The position numbers were made by a program, and so were the translations under genes. Shown here in pieces: positions 30,747 to 40,468 of a stretch of DNA of 64,000 bases. The notes under the pieces were generated by a model. The model did not search any database, was not told the origin of the DNA, and saw only the letters and a list, made by a program, of their open reading frames with translations. Source of the DNA: Prorocentrum cordatum (lineage: Eukaryota > Sar > Dinophyceae > Prorocentrales > Prorocentraceae); NCBI GenBank assembly GCA_963575745.1, contig CAUYUJ010014269.1, positions 158,023 through 222,022 on the forward strand, given 5' to 3'. How positions within the stretch are numbered: the stretch's first letter is position 1; every line of letters begins with the position of its first letter.

Positions 30747-31565
30747 GATGCCCCCCCGCTCCTTCTCGTGAATCGGGTGAACTGTCCAGACTCGATGGGA
30801 GATTCAATGACCCCTTCCAGACTGTCATCTGCCTACCCAAGTCGACGCTGCGTTGACGGCACCATCTCTGCACTGGCAGGCTGCCCCGACTGGCTGAGCT
30901 AATCAGGGGGCGATCGAACAATTCCAGAGCAAGCATCGTCAGTGGCGATAGGCAGGAGCCTGAACAAGTTGTAGCCAGGGCCGCCAAACAATCCAGCATT
31001 TTACGGACCGCGAGCGAATAACTGCTTAGGTTGTTGTTGCAACCAGTGATAACGGAGCACCCCTGCGTTGCTCGGATCAATCTAGGGCAGGGCAGTGCCC
31101 ATCCATGAGCCGTCATCTCTTCTGGAAGCGGTTCATATAGCCAGTTCCAATAGATGTTGGCCACGCCAACGATGTCGCAATCAAAATTTGCACTGCAGAC
31201 GCCCAGGATCTGAAAAGAGTCTGGCGGGGGCGTAGATGACGCATACATCGCAATCGGAAGAATACGATGATCGTGCCCATCCATCTTCAGACCATCCACG
31301 CGCATTGCAAAGCGGCACCAACCCCCAGAGTTCGCGATGGCGCCCGTGGAGCGTCGAAGCAAATATACAACGAACTCACATTAATTTGCCTTTCGTCTCG
31401 CTTCGCTCGCTCACATGAGCCCAGCAATCCTGTCACCAGAGCCATGGGCGCATGCGTCTGGAAGATGCCCCACTTCGATCGGCGATCGGCACGAACGCCT
31501 TCAGGATTGGCTGCGAATCGCTCGAAGATATCCTGTGATCTCCACTTGGAGTCGATATGTCGCAA
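30747..31565 (-). CDS. Unassigned protein-like region, two frames
   Basis: Frame 1 (31,565-31,287) reads MRHIDSKWRSQDIFERFAAN, then PEGV..., SKWGIFQTHAPMALVTGLLG, SCERAKRDERQINVSSLYIC. Frame 2 (31,362-30,730) reads RFAMRVDGLKMDGHDHRILP, SANFDCDIVGVANIYWNWLY, EPLPEEMTAHGWALPCPRLI, RATQGCSVITGCNNNLSSYS. Together they give about 270 residues of well-balanced protein with one frameshift near 31,330. The frame-2 end overlaps the fragment starting at 30,746. I do not recognise it and find no RT, integrase, protease or transposase motif. It is the most convincing coding stretch of the insertion. Confidence 0.4.
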
Positions 31566-32185
31566 CGCATGCCAGTGAGCATCGTTTACGTTGCTCTTCA
31601 GCAGTGCGAAACACGGATCTTACTGGAATAGTGCCATGGTGCGCAGAGATTGCAGCGCGCGAAACCTGGGCGCCATTATTCCCCCGGCCACGGGCCCAGC
31701 ATTGCGTGCCCAGTCAACCTGGCGTTCAATGCGGCCAGGGATTTGTCCGAATAACCTCATGCCCGTGAGAATAAACACTAGGGGATAATAAAGTTCGGGG
31801 TTCAGGGAGAGATAATAAAAGTAGCCCAGCAGACCTCAGCATAATCTCGAAGTAAGAGATGATCAAGAGGAGACCAAGCCGAGCACGTTTTGAGACATCC
31901 TTGGCGTTTAGTTTTCATAGAAATATCCTCAACAATGGCTTCTCTCGCTGGAGACATCCTCGACAAATCCATTGTTTTGCTTGAGACATCCGCAAACTAT
32001 TGCTTATTTCGCTTGAGACACAGTCAAACTATTGCTTATTTCGCTTGAGACATCCTCGAAATAATTGTGTTTTTCGCTTGCAACGTCCTCAAGGAGGAGA
32101 GGAGGAGGAAAAGGAGGAAAAGAAGAATAGGAGGATAAGATAGGAGGAGGAGAAGGAGGAAAGGAGGAAAAAATCTCGAGCTTCA
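31566..32185. other. Low-GC interval with GAGACATCC words
   Basis: From about 31,885 to 32,095 the unit TCGCTTGAGACATCCTC recurs about five times with variable spacing. Purine-rich GGAGGA/GGAAAA words follow to 32,185. No gene is seen. Confidence 0.5.
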
Positions 32186-32189
32186 AATC

Positions 32190-32810
32190 TATTAGATCTT
32201 ATTTACAAGCGCTTTATGAAAATTGTTGTTTGTAAGTGCTCGCGTAGGGAGCTCATGTGCCTCAATTTCCATGGGCAATCCACCCCAGAGATAAAAAAGT
32301 TCAGGCGAGCGCGGGGACAGAGAGAAATATATAAGAAAAAGAATACAGTGGAAGAACAATAAGAAAGAAGAAGAAGAAGAGGAGAATAAGAAGAGGACGA
32401 AAGGAAAAATCCAAAGTTCCAAATCTGTCAATTTTAATTTACAAACGCTTTATGAAAATTGATTGTTTTAAGTGCTCGTGTAGGGTAGCTCACGCGCTTC
32501 ATTTTCCATGGATAATCAACCCCGGGGATGAAAAAGTTCAGGCGAGCGCGAGGACAGATAGAAATATAAAATAAGAGGAAATAGAAACATAATAAGAAGA
32601 GAAGAAGAGAAGAAAAAGAAGAGAAGAAGAACGGAAAAATGGAAAGTTCCAAATCTATCAATTTTAATTTACAAACGCTTTATGAAAATTGATTTTTTAA
32701 AGTGCTCATGCATGGTAGCTCATGTGCCCCCCTTTCCACGGATAATCAACCCCAGAGATAAAAAAGTTCAGGCGCGCGCGGGGATAGGTACATATAAAAA
32801 GGAAGATAAC
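32190..32810 (+). repeat. Tandem repeat, unit about 230 bp
   Basis: Landmark ACAA(A/G)CGCTTTATGAAAATTG occurs near 32,204, 32,441 and 32,671. Landmarks CCATGG..AATC.ACCCC and AAAAAGTTCAGGCG(A/C)GCG follow each time. There are about 2.7 copies. The interior is AT-rich and purine-rich, very different from the flanks. No gene. Confidence 0.85.
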
Positions 32811-32865
32811 AAAAACATATAAGTAAAAAGAAAAACTTGCTGGTTTAGCTTGAAACATCCTTGAG

Positions 32866-33060
32866 ACATCCTTGGAACATTGCTCGTTTCGTTTGAGTCT
32901 GCCTCCCAAAATTGTTGGTTTCGCTTGAGACATCCTTGAAACATTGCTCGTTTCGTTTGAGTCTGCCTCCCAAAATTATTGGTTTCGCTTGACACATCCT
33001 GAAAAAGTGTGATCGCTTCGCTTGATGTTGCTATATGAACATCGCTTGATGCTGCTATCT
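32866..33060 (+). repeat. 64-bp tandem repeat with GAGACATCC words
   Basis: Two nearly identical 64-base units (32,866-32,929 and 32,930-32,993) run GAGACATCCTTG.AACATTG to TTGGTTTCGCTT. They are followed by shorter CGCTTGATG(C/T)TGCTAT units. The same words occur at 31,885-32,095 on the other side of the 230-bp array. Confidence 0.85.
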
Positions 33061-33498
33061 CAACATAGCGTTTCGAGGTGATAATGAAGTTCGGCCTCAG
33101 CGCTCGCCGCCCAATTTGAATTTTGCATAGGGCGACGATAATCAACTCTAAACACTGAAGGGGGGGTCCCTTTATTATCATCGGCATGCGGTTACATCCT
33201 CGCCCCCACCTCAGGCCCGTTCCCCGGCTCGAGAAAACGCACGCCATGCACTTCAGTCATGAAATATGCCATCTGAGGATGGGCCCCGGTCGGTGTGCGG
33301 GCCCCCTGTCGGCGCGCGCACAGTCGACGCATCCGTTGTCCTATTTCCCTGCGTCTCCGTCGCCCCCCTCCTCCGCTTCGAGCCTGCCAGCGGGCGAAGA
33401 CTGCAGCAGCGTCGCAGTTGTGTCGAAGGGAAACCCCATCCCTCTAACCCCTCCCCCGCCGAGGGGCGGGGGGGCCCGGGGGGGGGGCTGGGGCGGGG
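33061..33498. other. No supported gene
   Basis: Transition from the AT-rich repeats to GC-rich sequence. It includes a G-run patch at 33,465-33,490. Open frames are on both strands and have low complexity. Confidence 0.35.
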
Positions 33499-33529
33499 TC
33501 AAATGCGCATCCGCCCCCGAGCGCCCCGG

Positions 33530-33900
33530 GGCCCAGGAGAGCGCCGAGAGCGCCCCAAGGCCCCCGAGAAGGTCCAAGAATGCCCCGAAAGGCCGAACGA
33601 TCTGTCCAAGACGCCATCGCGGCTTCCAGACGGGTCGAGAGGCGCGCGAGACGCCCCCGGAAGCACCCAGGATCTCTCCCAAGACGGCCCCCACGAGGCA
33701 ACATTCATTGATGTCTCCTGCGTTTTGGAACGACTTAAGCTTTCTGGGCTCTCCGGCGCCCCGACGATCCAAACCGGTCCAAGAGGCTCGCAAGAACGCC
33801 TCGAGACGACCCCAGGTCTCTGAGGGAGCCGCACGCATGCCCACGAGCACTCCAAGACAGCTCGAGACGCCTCCAGGACGGCCCAAGCAAACCCCAGGCG
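33530..33900 (+). repeat. Decamer-phased repeat, copy 4 (diverged)
   Basis: CCCCAAGGCC, CCAAGACG, CTCCAAGA and GGCCCAAGC words at roughly 10-16 base spacing. More diverged than the copies near 9.8, 15.8 and 53.2 kb. Confidence 0.5.
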
Positions 33901-33989
33901 CGCTCCAAGAGCGTGCCCAGACGGGGACGCGAAAGCAAAAATGTCCGAAGATCTTGAAGACGGTTGCCAGATCGGCGCACGTGTCAAGG

Positions 33990-34350
33990 TCGATCGTTGC
34001 ATCGTCAGGATCAACAGAAAAGAATGCCGAGAGCTCTGGCGCAGGCTGGGTAACAGCAGGCTGCGCATCACCAGCTGGACCGGTAGCAGCACCGCCCGCG
34101 TCCACAGCCATGCCGATTGGCTACCCCGCATCATCTGAAACACCTGTCCATATGCCTTGGATCCGGAAACCCTCACCGGGATCAGCTCAATGCCGACTGC
34201 CACCTTGTGTCCGAGGGTAATGTACTCACGCAAGATGAATCCTCGTTCTGATAGGTCGGTATTTTCATGTGGATCTGCCAATTCCTGTCATTGGTCGAGG
34301 TTTGGAATTCTTGCGAGAGCACTTCTGTCATCTGCGTGGAGATACTGATC
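33990..34350 (-). CDS. Unassigned protein-like fragment
   Basis: The minus frame from about 34,350 reads DDDQYLHADDRSALARIPNL, a stop, then ELADPHENTDLSERGFILRE, YITLGHKVAVGIELIPVRVS, GSKAYGQVFQMM (to about 34,130), then decays. One in-frame stop interrupts about 75 ordinary residues. An overlapping frame reads MMISISTQMTEVLSQEFQTS and is also plausible, so the true frame is uncertain. No family is recognised. Confidence 0.3.
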
Positions 34351-34351
34351 A

Positions 34352-34837
34352 TCATCCGCTCATTCTGGTGGGCGGAGTAAGGTCTACTGCACTAGGCGCG
34401 GCAATCCGTGCGCGATCAACGTTTGCCAATGATGTGTTCGGGAATTGAAATGTCCAAACGGTCGCCGCGCTCTTCAGAACAGAGCCAATTGCTCCTGGCG
34501 CATTCGGGTTCTCATATCCCCTCCCGTCAGCCACTGATATCTGCGATCGCGGGGGCGCAGGGGTCACCTGCCCCGTGGCCCGGCCAGCGGGGCCGCCCCC
34601 CGATGCGCCTGGAGCAGGAGTGGAGGGGGCCCCGCCTGCCGAGCCAGCGGCAGCTACCTCCGGGAGAAGAGGCATTGGGCTTGGAGCGTTGCCCCGCCGA
34701 GCCCGCGCTCGCGGCGGGGGGCTCGAGGCCTCCCAGCGCTTGCGGGGGGCGCCTTGCAAGGTCGCGCCGGCTCCTGCGTCGCGGACGCCGCCCGGGCGGG
34801 CGCCCCCCGGCCTCTGCGGGAGCGACCGGTGAGTCAA
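34352..34837 (-). CDS. Ala/Pro/Gly-rich ORF
   Basis: A 161-residue minus frame. The first 115 residues are low-complexity Pro/Ala/Gly/Arg (GC-driven), and the last 45 are ordinary: SVLKSAATVWTFQFPNTSLA, NVDRARIAAPSAVDLTPPTR. It probably continues the coiled-coil fragment just upstream (34,850-35,435) after a frameshift. No family is recognised. Confidence 0.25.
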   Translation of the reverse strand: MTHRSLPQRPGGARPGGVRDAGAGATLQGAPRKRWEASSPPPRARARRGNAPSPMPLLPEVAAAGSAGGAPSTPAPGASGGGPAGRATGQVTPAPPRSQISVADGRGYENPNAPGAIGSVLKSAATVWTFQFPNTSLANVDRARIAAPSAVDLTPPTRMSG

Positions 34838-34849
34838 AGCTCATGCCCG

Positions 34850-35435
34850 CTTTCGCAGCAATGACCCAGTTCTCTCTTTCTTTAGCTTCGACTTCTTCCA
34901 GTATCTGTTGGATGGCGGACGTCTTGGCCTCTGCCTTGATCTCTCGTCCTTTAGCTTCGGTTTTTCAGCGGGTTGCGCCAGCTTTTGCCTCGTCGGCCCT
35001 GCGAGGCACCCGCTGCGCATCAACTTCCGACAGAGCTATTGCCTCGGCAAGTGCGCAATTATAAAACTTCTGCCGGGCCACGGCCCTTTCCGTCTCGTCC
35101 CTCTGGCGACCAGCTGGTCTGGGAGCCAGTGGATCAGGCGCAGACACGCCTGAATCGCTGCCCCCCTCCTTCGCAGCTTCCGCATAGCAAGACAATGACA
35201 GCCAGTTCGTCGCGACGCGAGGCTCTTCATGCTTATCCCGGAGGGATCGCGCGTCGCAATCGCGTCCGAACTGCGCCAGTTGCGTTAAGAGCAGCAGGAG
35301 TTCACTGCGCACTGGCAAACTTCCAGCAGCATAATTTGCGCTTGGTCTTTGAAACCCGCTTGCAGTTTTGCCCCTGGGCCCCTTATCGCCTTCGCATCTT
35401 CTGTCGGACGAGCGAAGATGATCTCCGCCGCCCAC
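34850..35435 (-). CDS. Coiled-coil fragment (gag-like)
   Basis: The minus strand reads LTQLAQFGRDCDARSLRDKH, then QKFYNCALAEAIALSEVDAQ, RVPRRADEAKAGATR, one stop, and KTEAKGREIKAEAKTSAIQQ, ILEEVEAKERENWVIAAKAG. The last part has a clear heptad pattern of Ile/Leu/Val with charged residues, suggesting a coiled coil. The phrase AKAGMS near its end recurs at about 30,085. A gag-like structural role is inferred only from this. Confidence 0.35.
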
Positions 35436-35454
35436 CAGATTCCATCCGCGAAGA

Positions 35455-36224
35455 CTAAATTTGCCATCGAATAGTCCAAGTGTTGCCCAGGAGAATCAGG
35501 GTTCTCGCGAAAGCTGCACACCCCTTCGCTGCGCTGCCCCCCCCCCCCCCCCCCCCCCCCCACCCCACCCCCCACCCACCCACCCCCACGCTGCGTGATG
35601 GGTTCGATGGCAATGGTGCGTGGTCCTCAATCGTCGCCCCAAGATTGTGGATCAGTGTTCCGCGCGCGAAGCGATGCCCCTTGCTGTTTTGAATTTCTTT
35701 CAGCACAATTGACCCAGAAGAGGAACGGTCATCGAGGAGCAACGTTTGTCCGTGGAACGTCTCACTGCAATGGTGGACCAACCCAGTCTGTCCATGCAGG
35801 ATGCGCCGTCGACCACGGCAGTGCGATCCTTCTTGAAGGCTACCATTCTCGCCCAAGGCGGAGCAATATAGTCCATCTCAGACTTCTGGATATTCGCGCC
35901 GTCGTGATCCAACAACTTGGCCAGAAATAGTTCGGCCGAAATCGATTGCCTCAGATCCGCGAGACTGTCTGGGATCGTCGGCGGGTCAACACCCAAACCC
36001 AAACTCAATCTCACCGCCTCTTTTACACGCGTTTCGTTTGTTTCTCCGGGCCAACGAGTCGTCGTACCGTGAAGGCGATTGTTCGCTTGTTCTGCCGCGC
36101 ACATGGGGGCAGTTCTCCTTTGCCCTTCGCATTGAATCGCGCGCTGCCAAGGCGGGCGCGGCGGCCAATCGCACATGTAAACGTCATTCGTGGTCATGAC
36201 CGGGTCAGCGCCGATTCCTCGCAC
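35455..36224 (-). CDS. Unassigned protein-like region, frameshifted
   Basis: Frame 1 from Met 36,224 reads MTTNDVYMCDWPPRPPWQRA, EAVRLSLGLGVDPPTIPDSL, ADLRQSISAELFLAKLLDHD, GANIQKSEMDYIAPPWARMV, AFKKDRTAVVDGASCMDRLG. Frame 2 continues with FHGQTLLLDDRSSSGSIVLK, EIQNSKGHRFARGTLIHNLG. After a C/G homopolymer, frame 3 reads DYSMANLVFADGIWWAAEII. About 230 ordinary residues with two frameshifts, the second at the homopolymer. It is not recognised; nothing like a DDE, RT or protease motif is visible. Confidence 0.35.
35538..35590 (+). repeat. C homopolymer and CCCCA tract
   Basis: About 25 consecutive C residues followed by CCCCACCC words. The tract disrupts the minus-strand frame crossing it (Gly run). 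Confidence 0.9.
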
Positions 36225-36590
36225 GGCTGTCTCCTGGCATCGGAATCCGCCCCATTTTCTTCGCGCGCGGGCGGCGGGGGTCGCGCCCGCCGGTTCGGCC
36301 AGGTTCTTCTGTTCCCCCGCGGTCGCGCTGCGGCGAGTTGGCGATCTGAAATCTCACTCGGCGCATCTGCGCGCGAGGAGGCAAGCTTCTTCCCAGGCAG
36401 TATCATCCCGATTCGAAGCGCGCGCAACACCAGCAGGAGGCACGCCGAGCATCAACGCTCGCGGCGTGCCAGGTGCACGGGAAGCACCTACTGAGCGTGG
36501 GAGAAAGTAGAACTGCTCCTCCCAGTCTAGGATCCACGGCTCGTCCTCCTCGTCATGATATCGGGGAAAAAAACCAATCATAATCTGTTG
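36225..36590. other. No supported gene
   Basis: Short frames on both strands with no recognised motif. Sits between the frameshifted ORF region and the octamer arrays. Confidence 0.3.
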
Positions 36591-36591
36591 A

Positions 36592-36812
36592 GGGCTGCAG
36601 GGCTATAGGGCTATATGGGCTAGAGGGCTATAGGGTAATTGAGCTACAGGGCTATTAGGCTATAGGGTTATAAGGTATAAGGGTATAAGTCTATAGGTCT
36701 TCACGGCTATAGGGCTATAGGGCTATAGAGCTATGGAGCTGTAGGGCTATAGGGCTACAGGGCCATTGTGCTATAGGGCTATAAAGCAATAAGGCTATAA
36801 GGCTATAGGCTA
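36592..36812 (+). repeat. (GGGCTATA)n octamer array
   Basis: Eight-base GGGCTATA units with frequent point changes and length variants (GAGCTACA, AAGGTATA) for about 220 bases. Confidence 0.9.
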
Positions 36813-36814
36813 CC

Positions 36815-36948
36815 CCCGGGCACCCGCGCACCCTCGGGCACCCTGGCACCCCTGGGCACGCCCGGACACCCGGGCACCCGGGCACCCCCGGGCACCCGGG
36901 CACCCGGGCACCCGGGCACCCCCGGGCACCCGGGCACCTGGGCGCGCA
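36815..36948 (+). repeat. (CACCCGGG)n octamer array
   Basis: Eight-base CACCCGGG units with C-insertion variants directly adjoining the GGGCTATA array. The unit is largely self-complementary (CCCGGG), so each repeat can form a small hairpin. Confidence 0.9.
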
Positions 36949-37046
36949 GCGAAAATCGGCGGCAAACCGAACCTAACCATATGAATCCGCTAGGACCCCA
37001 TACAGAGGCTCTGATTGGGAAAAATAACCGAAAAGTCTGCGACATA

Positions 37047-37890
37047 TTAGAATTGCTCGCGCCAGAGGCATCTGGAAACTCCTGCCCCGTCAGTGGTTCC
37101 TCGAAGTGATTTGCAGTGAAAATGGAAGAGGGAACCGGCCCTTGCGTCGTTTTTCCCTACGCTCAATATGGCTGCCAGCGGTGCCATGTCCTCTCGGCGC
37201 AGCGTCTGCGGGCGCCCGCCCCCAGCCGATGAGCCACCGCAGCGCCGCAGGGCCCCGCGTGAAAGGAGGCCGCAATTCTGCATGTCTTCAGAGCAAACAG
37301 TTCAGAGGCTTTGGCTGCCCTCCCTTTTCGCTGGTGTAAGATTCATTACTCCGTTGGCAATTGCATTTGCCATGGGGCGGGCGCGTGGCCTTTTTGCATG
37401 AAGCGGCCCCATCCAAAAACAAACATATTGGGAGGGTATTTTGCCAGCCCGGCACGGTTCAATTCTTCCTCAATTCACTGCGGGTCAAAATTGAAATATC
37501 ATGTCCACAAGGGGCCAGGGCCGATGTCCCCATCTCCAGACTTCCAGCGCGCGTTGTCATCATCGACGCGGAAAACGCGCAGAATGCTTGGTATGCGAAC
37601 AACCGCTTCATCCACGAAAAGCCTCGCATCCTACAGCGCATGCGATACCAATCGGCAGACGGGATTATAACATTGCTCTTTACTCCAGCAAGCAGACCCG
37701 AGTTGCTCTCAGTCACATCATTCAGGTTCCAGAAAGCATGGGCGGCGCGGTGATCTCCGAACAGATCATCGCATGGAAGCTTCTCCGTTGTTAACCACTC
37801 CGTGCTGCGAAATCGTTTTCTCGTAGAATTGCCCGTCGCAGCGCTGCGCGCTACTTGCAAGCATCCATGCGTCATTTCCTCGATGGGCAT
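37047..37890 (-). CDS. Unassigned protein-like region
   Basis: The minus frame from 37,890 reads MPIEEMTHGCLQVARSAATG, LPCDDLFGDHRAAHAFWNLN, DVTESNSGLLAGVKSNVIIP, SADWYRMRCRMRGFSWMKRL, FAYQAFCAF. Further down, fragments such as NTLPICLFLDGAASCKKATR and MQNCGLLSRGALRRCGGSS lie in shifted frames. The plus strand of 37,500-37,750 also has a reasonable frame (VVIIDAENAQNAWYANNRFI), so the strand is not certain. No family is recognised. Confidence 0.28.
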
Positions 37891-38040
37891 CGCTTACTTT
37901 GGGCTTGCTCTTCGATTTGGAGTTCTTCTGACATGACAGTGTCACATTGCCCGCGTTCCCCCCCTTCTCTCCTCCCCTTTCCCCCCCCCCATCCTGCCCC
38001 CCCCCCTCTCTCCCCCTGCCCCTGCCTCTGCCCCCCGCGC

Positions 38041-38975
38041 GTCAACCGCGTCGGCGCGCCCCGCTTCGTGGCCCCACAGGGAGCTCCACAGAAGGCCCCA
38101 ATGGCTGCGCTCGCACGCAGTTACTCCGCCACGCCAGCGCGCCCCTCGCACGTCGCGCGGCCCCATAGGGGGCTCCACCGAAGGCCCCAGCGGCTGCGAT
38201 CGCACGCGGTTCCAGCCACATGTCGGCACACTCCTCACACGCCGCGCGGTAAAATCGGAAGTTCCACCGACAGCCCCAGCGGCTGCCCTGCGTTCGCATG
38301 CGGTTCCGCCCCATTGTCGGCGCACCCCTCGCGCGTTTCGCGGCCCCATATAGAGCTCCACCGAAGGCCCCAACGGCTGCGTTCGCACCTGCTTCAGTTT
38401 CTGCACGCCCCTCGCACGTCTCGCGGCCCCATAAAGAGCTCCACCGATGGCCTGAGTGGCTGCGTTCGCATGAGGTTCCACCCCCAAGTTGGCATGCCCC
38501 TCGCGCGCTTCGCGGCCCCAGTGGGAGCTCCACCGAAAGCCCCAGCGGCTGCGTTCGAACGCGGTTCCACCCCTATTTCGGCACACCCCTCACGCGCCTC
38601 GTGCGTCATCGGGAGCTCCACCGAAGGCCCCAATGGCTGCGTTCGCACGAGGTTCGGCACGCCCCTCGCGCGCTTCGTGGCCCCGTGGGGAGCTAGCTCC
38701 ACCGAAGGCCCAAATGGCTGGGTTCGAATGCGATTACACCCGAATGTCGGGACAGCCCTCGCACGTTTCGCGGCCCTTTCGCGGCCCCATAAAGGGGTGC
38801 TCCACCGAATGCCCAAGCGGCTGCATTCGCGCGCGGTTCCGCCGCTGATTCCGGCGCGCCCCCCACGCGCTTCGCGGTCACATAGAGAACTCCACCGAAG
38901 GCCTCGGCGGCTGCGTTCGCATGCGTTTCCGCGCCCACGTCGGCGCGCCCCCCGCGCGCTCCGTGGCCCCATAGG
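38041..38975 (+). repeat. Minisatellite, unit about 89 bp, ten to eleven copies
   Basis: The word AGCTCCAC(C/A)GAAGGCCC marks each unit at about 38,082, 38,171, 38,260, 38,354, 38,437, 38,526, 38,614, 38,695, 38,798 and 38,888, giving spacings of 81-103 bases centred on 89. Each unit also has TTCGCGGCCCCAT, GGCTGCGTTCGCA and CGGTTCC words. Long frames stay open on both strands, giving about 30-residue repeats (plus SSTEGPNGCVRTRF, minus ANAAVGAFGGAL). This reflects the repeat and is not a proven protein. Confidence 0.95.
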
Positions 38976-39320
38976 GTCAGATCGGGCCACCTCCTAGACC
39001 TGGGTGCGAGCCCGACATGTTTTATACAAACAACCTTGGGCGATTTGTGAACGCCCGATAATCTCAAACCAAATCTTGCCGCGAGAGAAACTCCAAACGA
39101 ATCTCCTATAACAAACAAGAGAAATCTCGCCCGCGCAGAATCTCCCCGATAATCTTCCGAAAATCTTCCGAGGAAATCTGCCGCCGCTAAATCCCGAGCG
39201 AAACCTCCATGGACGTCGCGCCGCTGCCGAGTCCCCGACAAAATATCAAGCGACAGATCGCCGCCAAAACCTCCGGCGAATCCTCGGGCGACCACCATCT
39301 TGAACGAAATCCCCCCCGGG
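38976..39320. other. No supported gene
   Basis: AT-richer sequence with repeated AAATCT(C/T)CC and AATCTTCCGA words (39,060-39,300), probably a decayed short-unit repeat. No gene. Confidence 0.35.
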
Positions 39321-39323
39321 GAC

Positions 39324-39959
39324 TTACTGGCCAAGGCGCGCGCCGCGCGCGGCGCGGCGGCGAAGCGCAACCTCGCGGTGGCCGAATCCTTCGACATCGG
39401 TGCCACGCTGGTCGGGGCTTTGGGCGCCTTGCGAAAAAAGCCGAAGTGCGGCGTGGATGGGCATGGGCAATCCGCTACCCTCGATTGAGCGACCGCCTGG
39501 GCCGCGACGCCGGGCGGCGCGCGCGCGGGCGAGAAGGGCCGATGGACCGATCCCTCTCTTGCGATCCGTCGATAGAAGCAAGATTTTGGCAATGATAAGA
39601 GGATGCAATGATCTCGAACTCACTGCCAAATGTATTCCACGAGTGTCAATAGCGCTCGGACCGAACGGGGCAGCAGGCACGCAAGGCAAGATTGGAAGAG
39701 GATTCGCGCGGAGATCCATCGCAGAAGCGTTTCTCGCCACAAACTGAGTCTGAGGCGCTGCCGGCATCTTCCCGCCGCCTCGCACGGTCGTTTTCCTGCG
39801 CCTCACGAAGCACAAACAAATTGGCATGTGCCTCTCCTTGCCTGGCAACTTGCCCTGCGGCCACGTGCTATTCGGTCTTGATTGGCTTGGCAGGATCAAT
39901 ATCGCTGCGCCCGCGAAGACCCACATGTTGCACCGCCGCTCTCTCTTCCTCTTTCGCAT
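39324..39959 (-). CDS. Unassigned fragment after the coiled-coil ORF
   Basis: A 211-residue minus frame. Residues 1-60 (AGAAILILPSQSRPNSTW, GKERHMPICLCFVRRRKTTV) and 80-130 look moderately protein-like; the end is Arg-rich. An overlapping frame reads VARQGEAHANLFVLREAQEN (39,850-39,790). One of the two continues the coiled-coil fragment at 39,896-40,408. No family is recognised. Confidence 0.2.
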   Translation of the reverse strand: MRKRKRERRCNMWVFAGAAILILPSQSRPNSTWPQGKLPGKERHMPICLCFVRRRKTTVRGGGKMPAAPQTQFVARNASAMDLRANPLPILPCVPAAPFGPSAIDTRGIHLAVSSRSLHPLIIAKILLLSTDRKRGIGPSALLARARAARRRGPGGRSIEGSGLPMPIHAALRLFSQGAQSPDQRGTDVEGFGHREVALRRRAARGARLGQ

Positions 39960-39983
39960 GGCGGATCAAGGCAGCGGTCTGCG

Positions 39984-40024
<41 letters not shown>

Positions 40025-40408
40025 AATTGCGCGTTCTACTGATCGATTAGACTCTCTTGTTGTTTGGTCGGCTTTCAGCAGAATGTGCTGCATTTGACCT
40101 TCCTTCGCAACCGTTCCCCCTGCTTCTCGGCTTCTCGTTTCTCGAAACTTTCGTGCCGCTCGTTCTTCCAACTCCTTCTTTTGTTTCTGAGTCTCTGCCA
40201 GTATCCTCTGGGCTGCATCTGGGGCGGCTGGTCGGCGAAATTGCGCTCTCTGCGCGGCGCTCGAAAGGGCCCCCCCTTCGGTTTGGGCCCCCCGAATGCG
40301 TTCGTCCGTTTCTGCCTTGTTGATGCGCGCCCACGCTGCAAATTCCTCGCGCGCTTCGTTCGCCGACCGGATCTCAGCCCCCGCTCGCTGCCATTCCAGA
40401 AGGGCCAA
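39896..40408 (-). CDS. Coiled-coil fragment of the insertion (gag-like)
   Basis: A 170-residue minus frame: MALLEWQRAGAEIRSANEAR, EEFAAWARINKAETDERIRG, RILAETQKQKKELEERAARK, then an Arg/Glu alternation caused by a GA microsatellite (39,988-40,022). Residues 1-130 are strongly helical and charged with heptad spacing. It follows the N-terminal ORF (41,074-40,469) by about 60 bases and is probably the same protein after a frameshift near 40,440. This suits a gag-type structural protein, but the identification rests on composition and position only. Confidence 0.4.
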
Positions 40409-40468
40409 ACGGCGGCCAACGTGTTCCTTCGCTTTCAGGCATTCGGAACGAAGCCAACAGGGGTTGAA

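Noticed and set aside
38041-38975. CRISPR array
   Set aside because: Units diverge throughout; there are no identical short repeats with unique spacers, and the DNA is eukaryotic.
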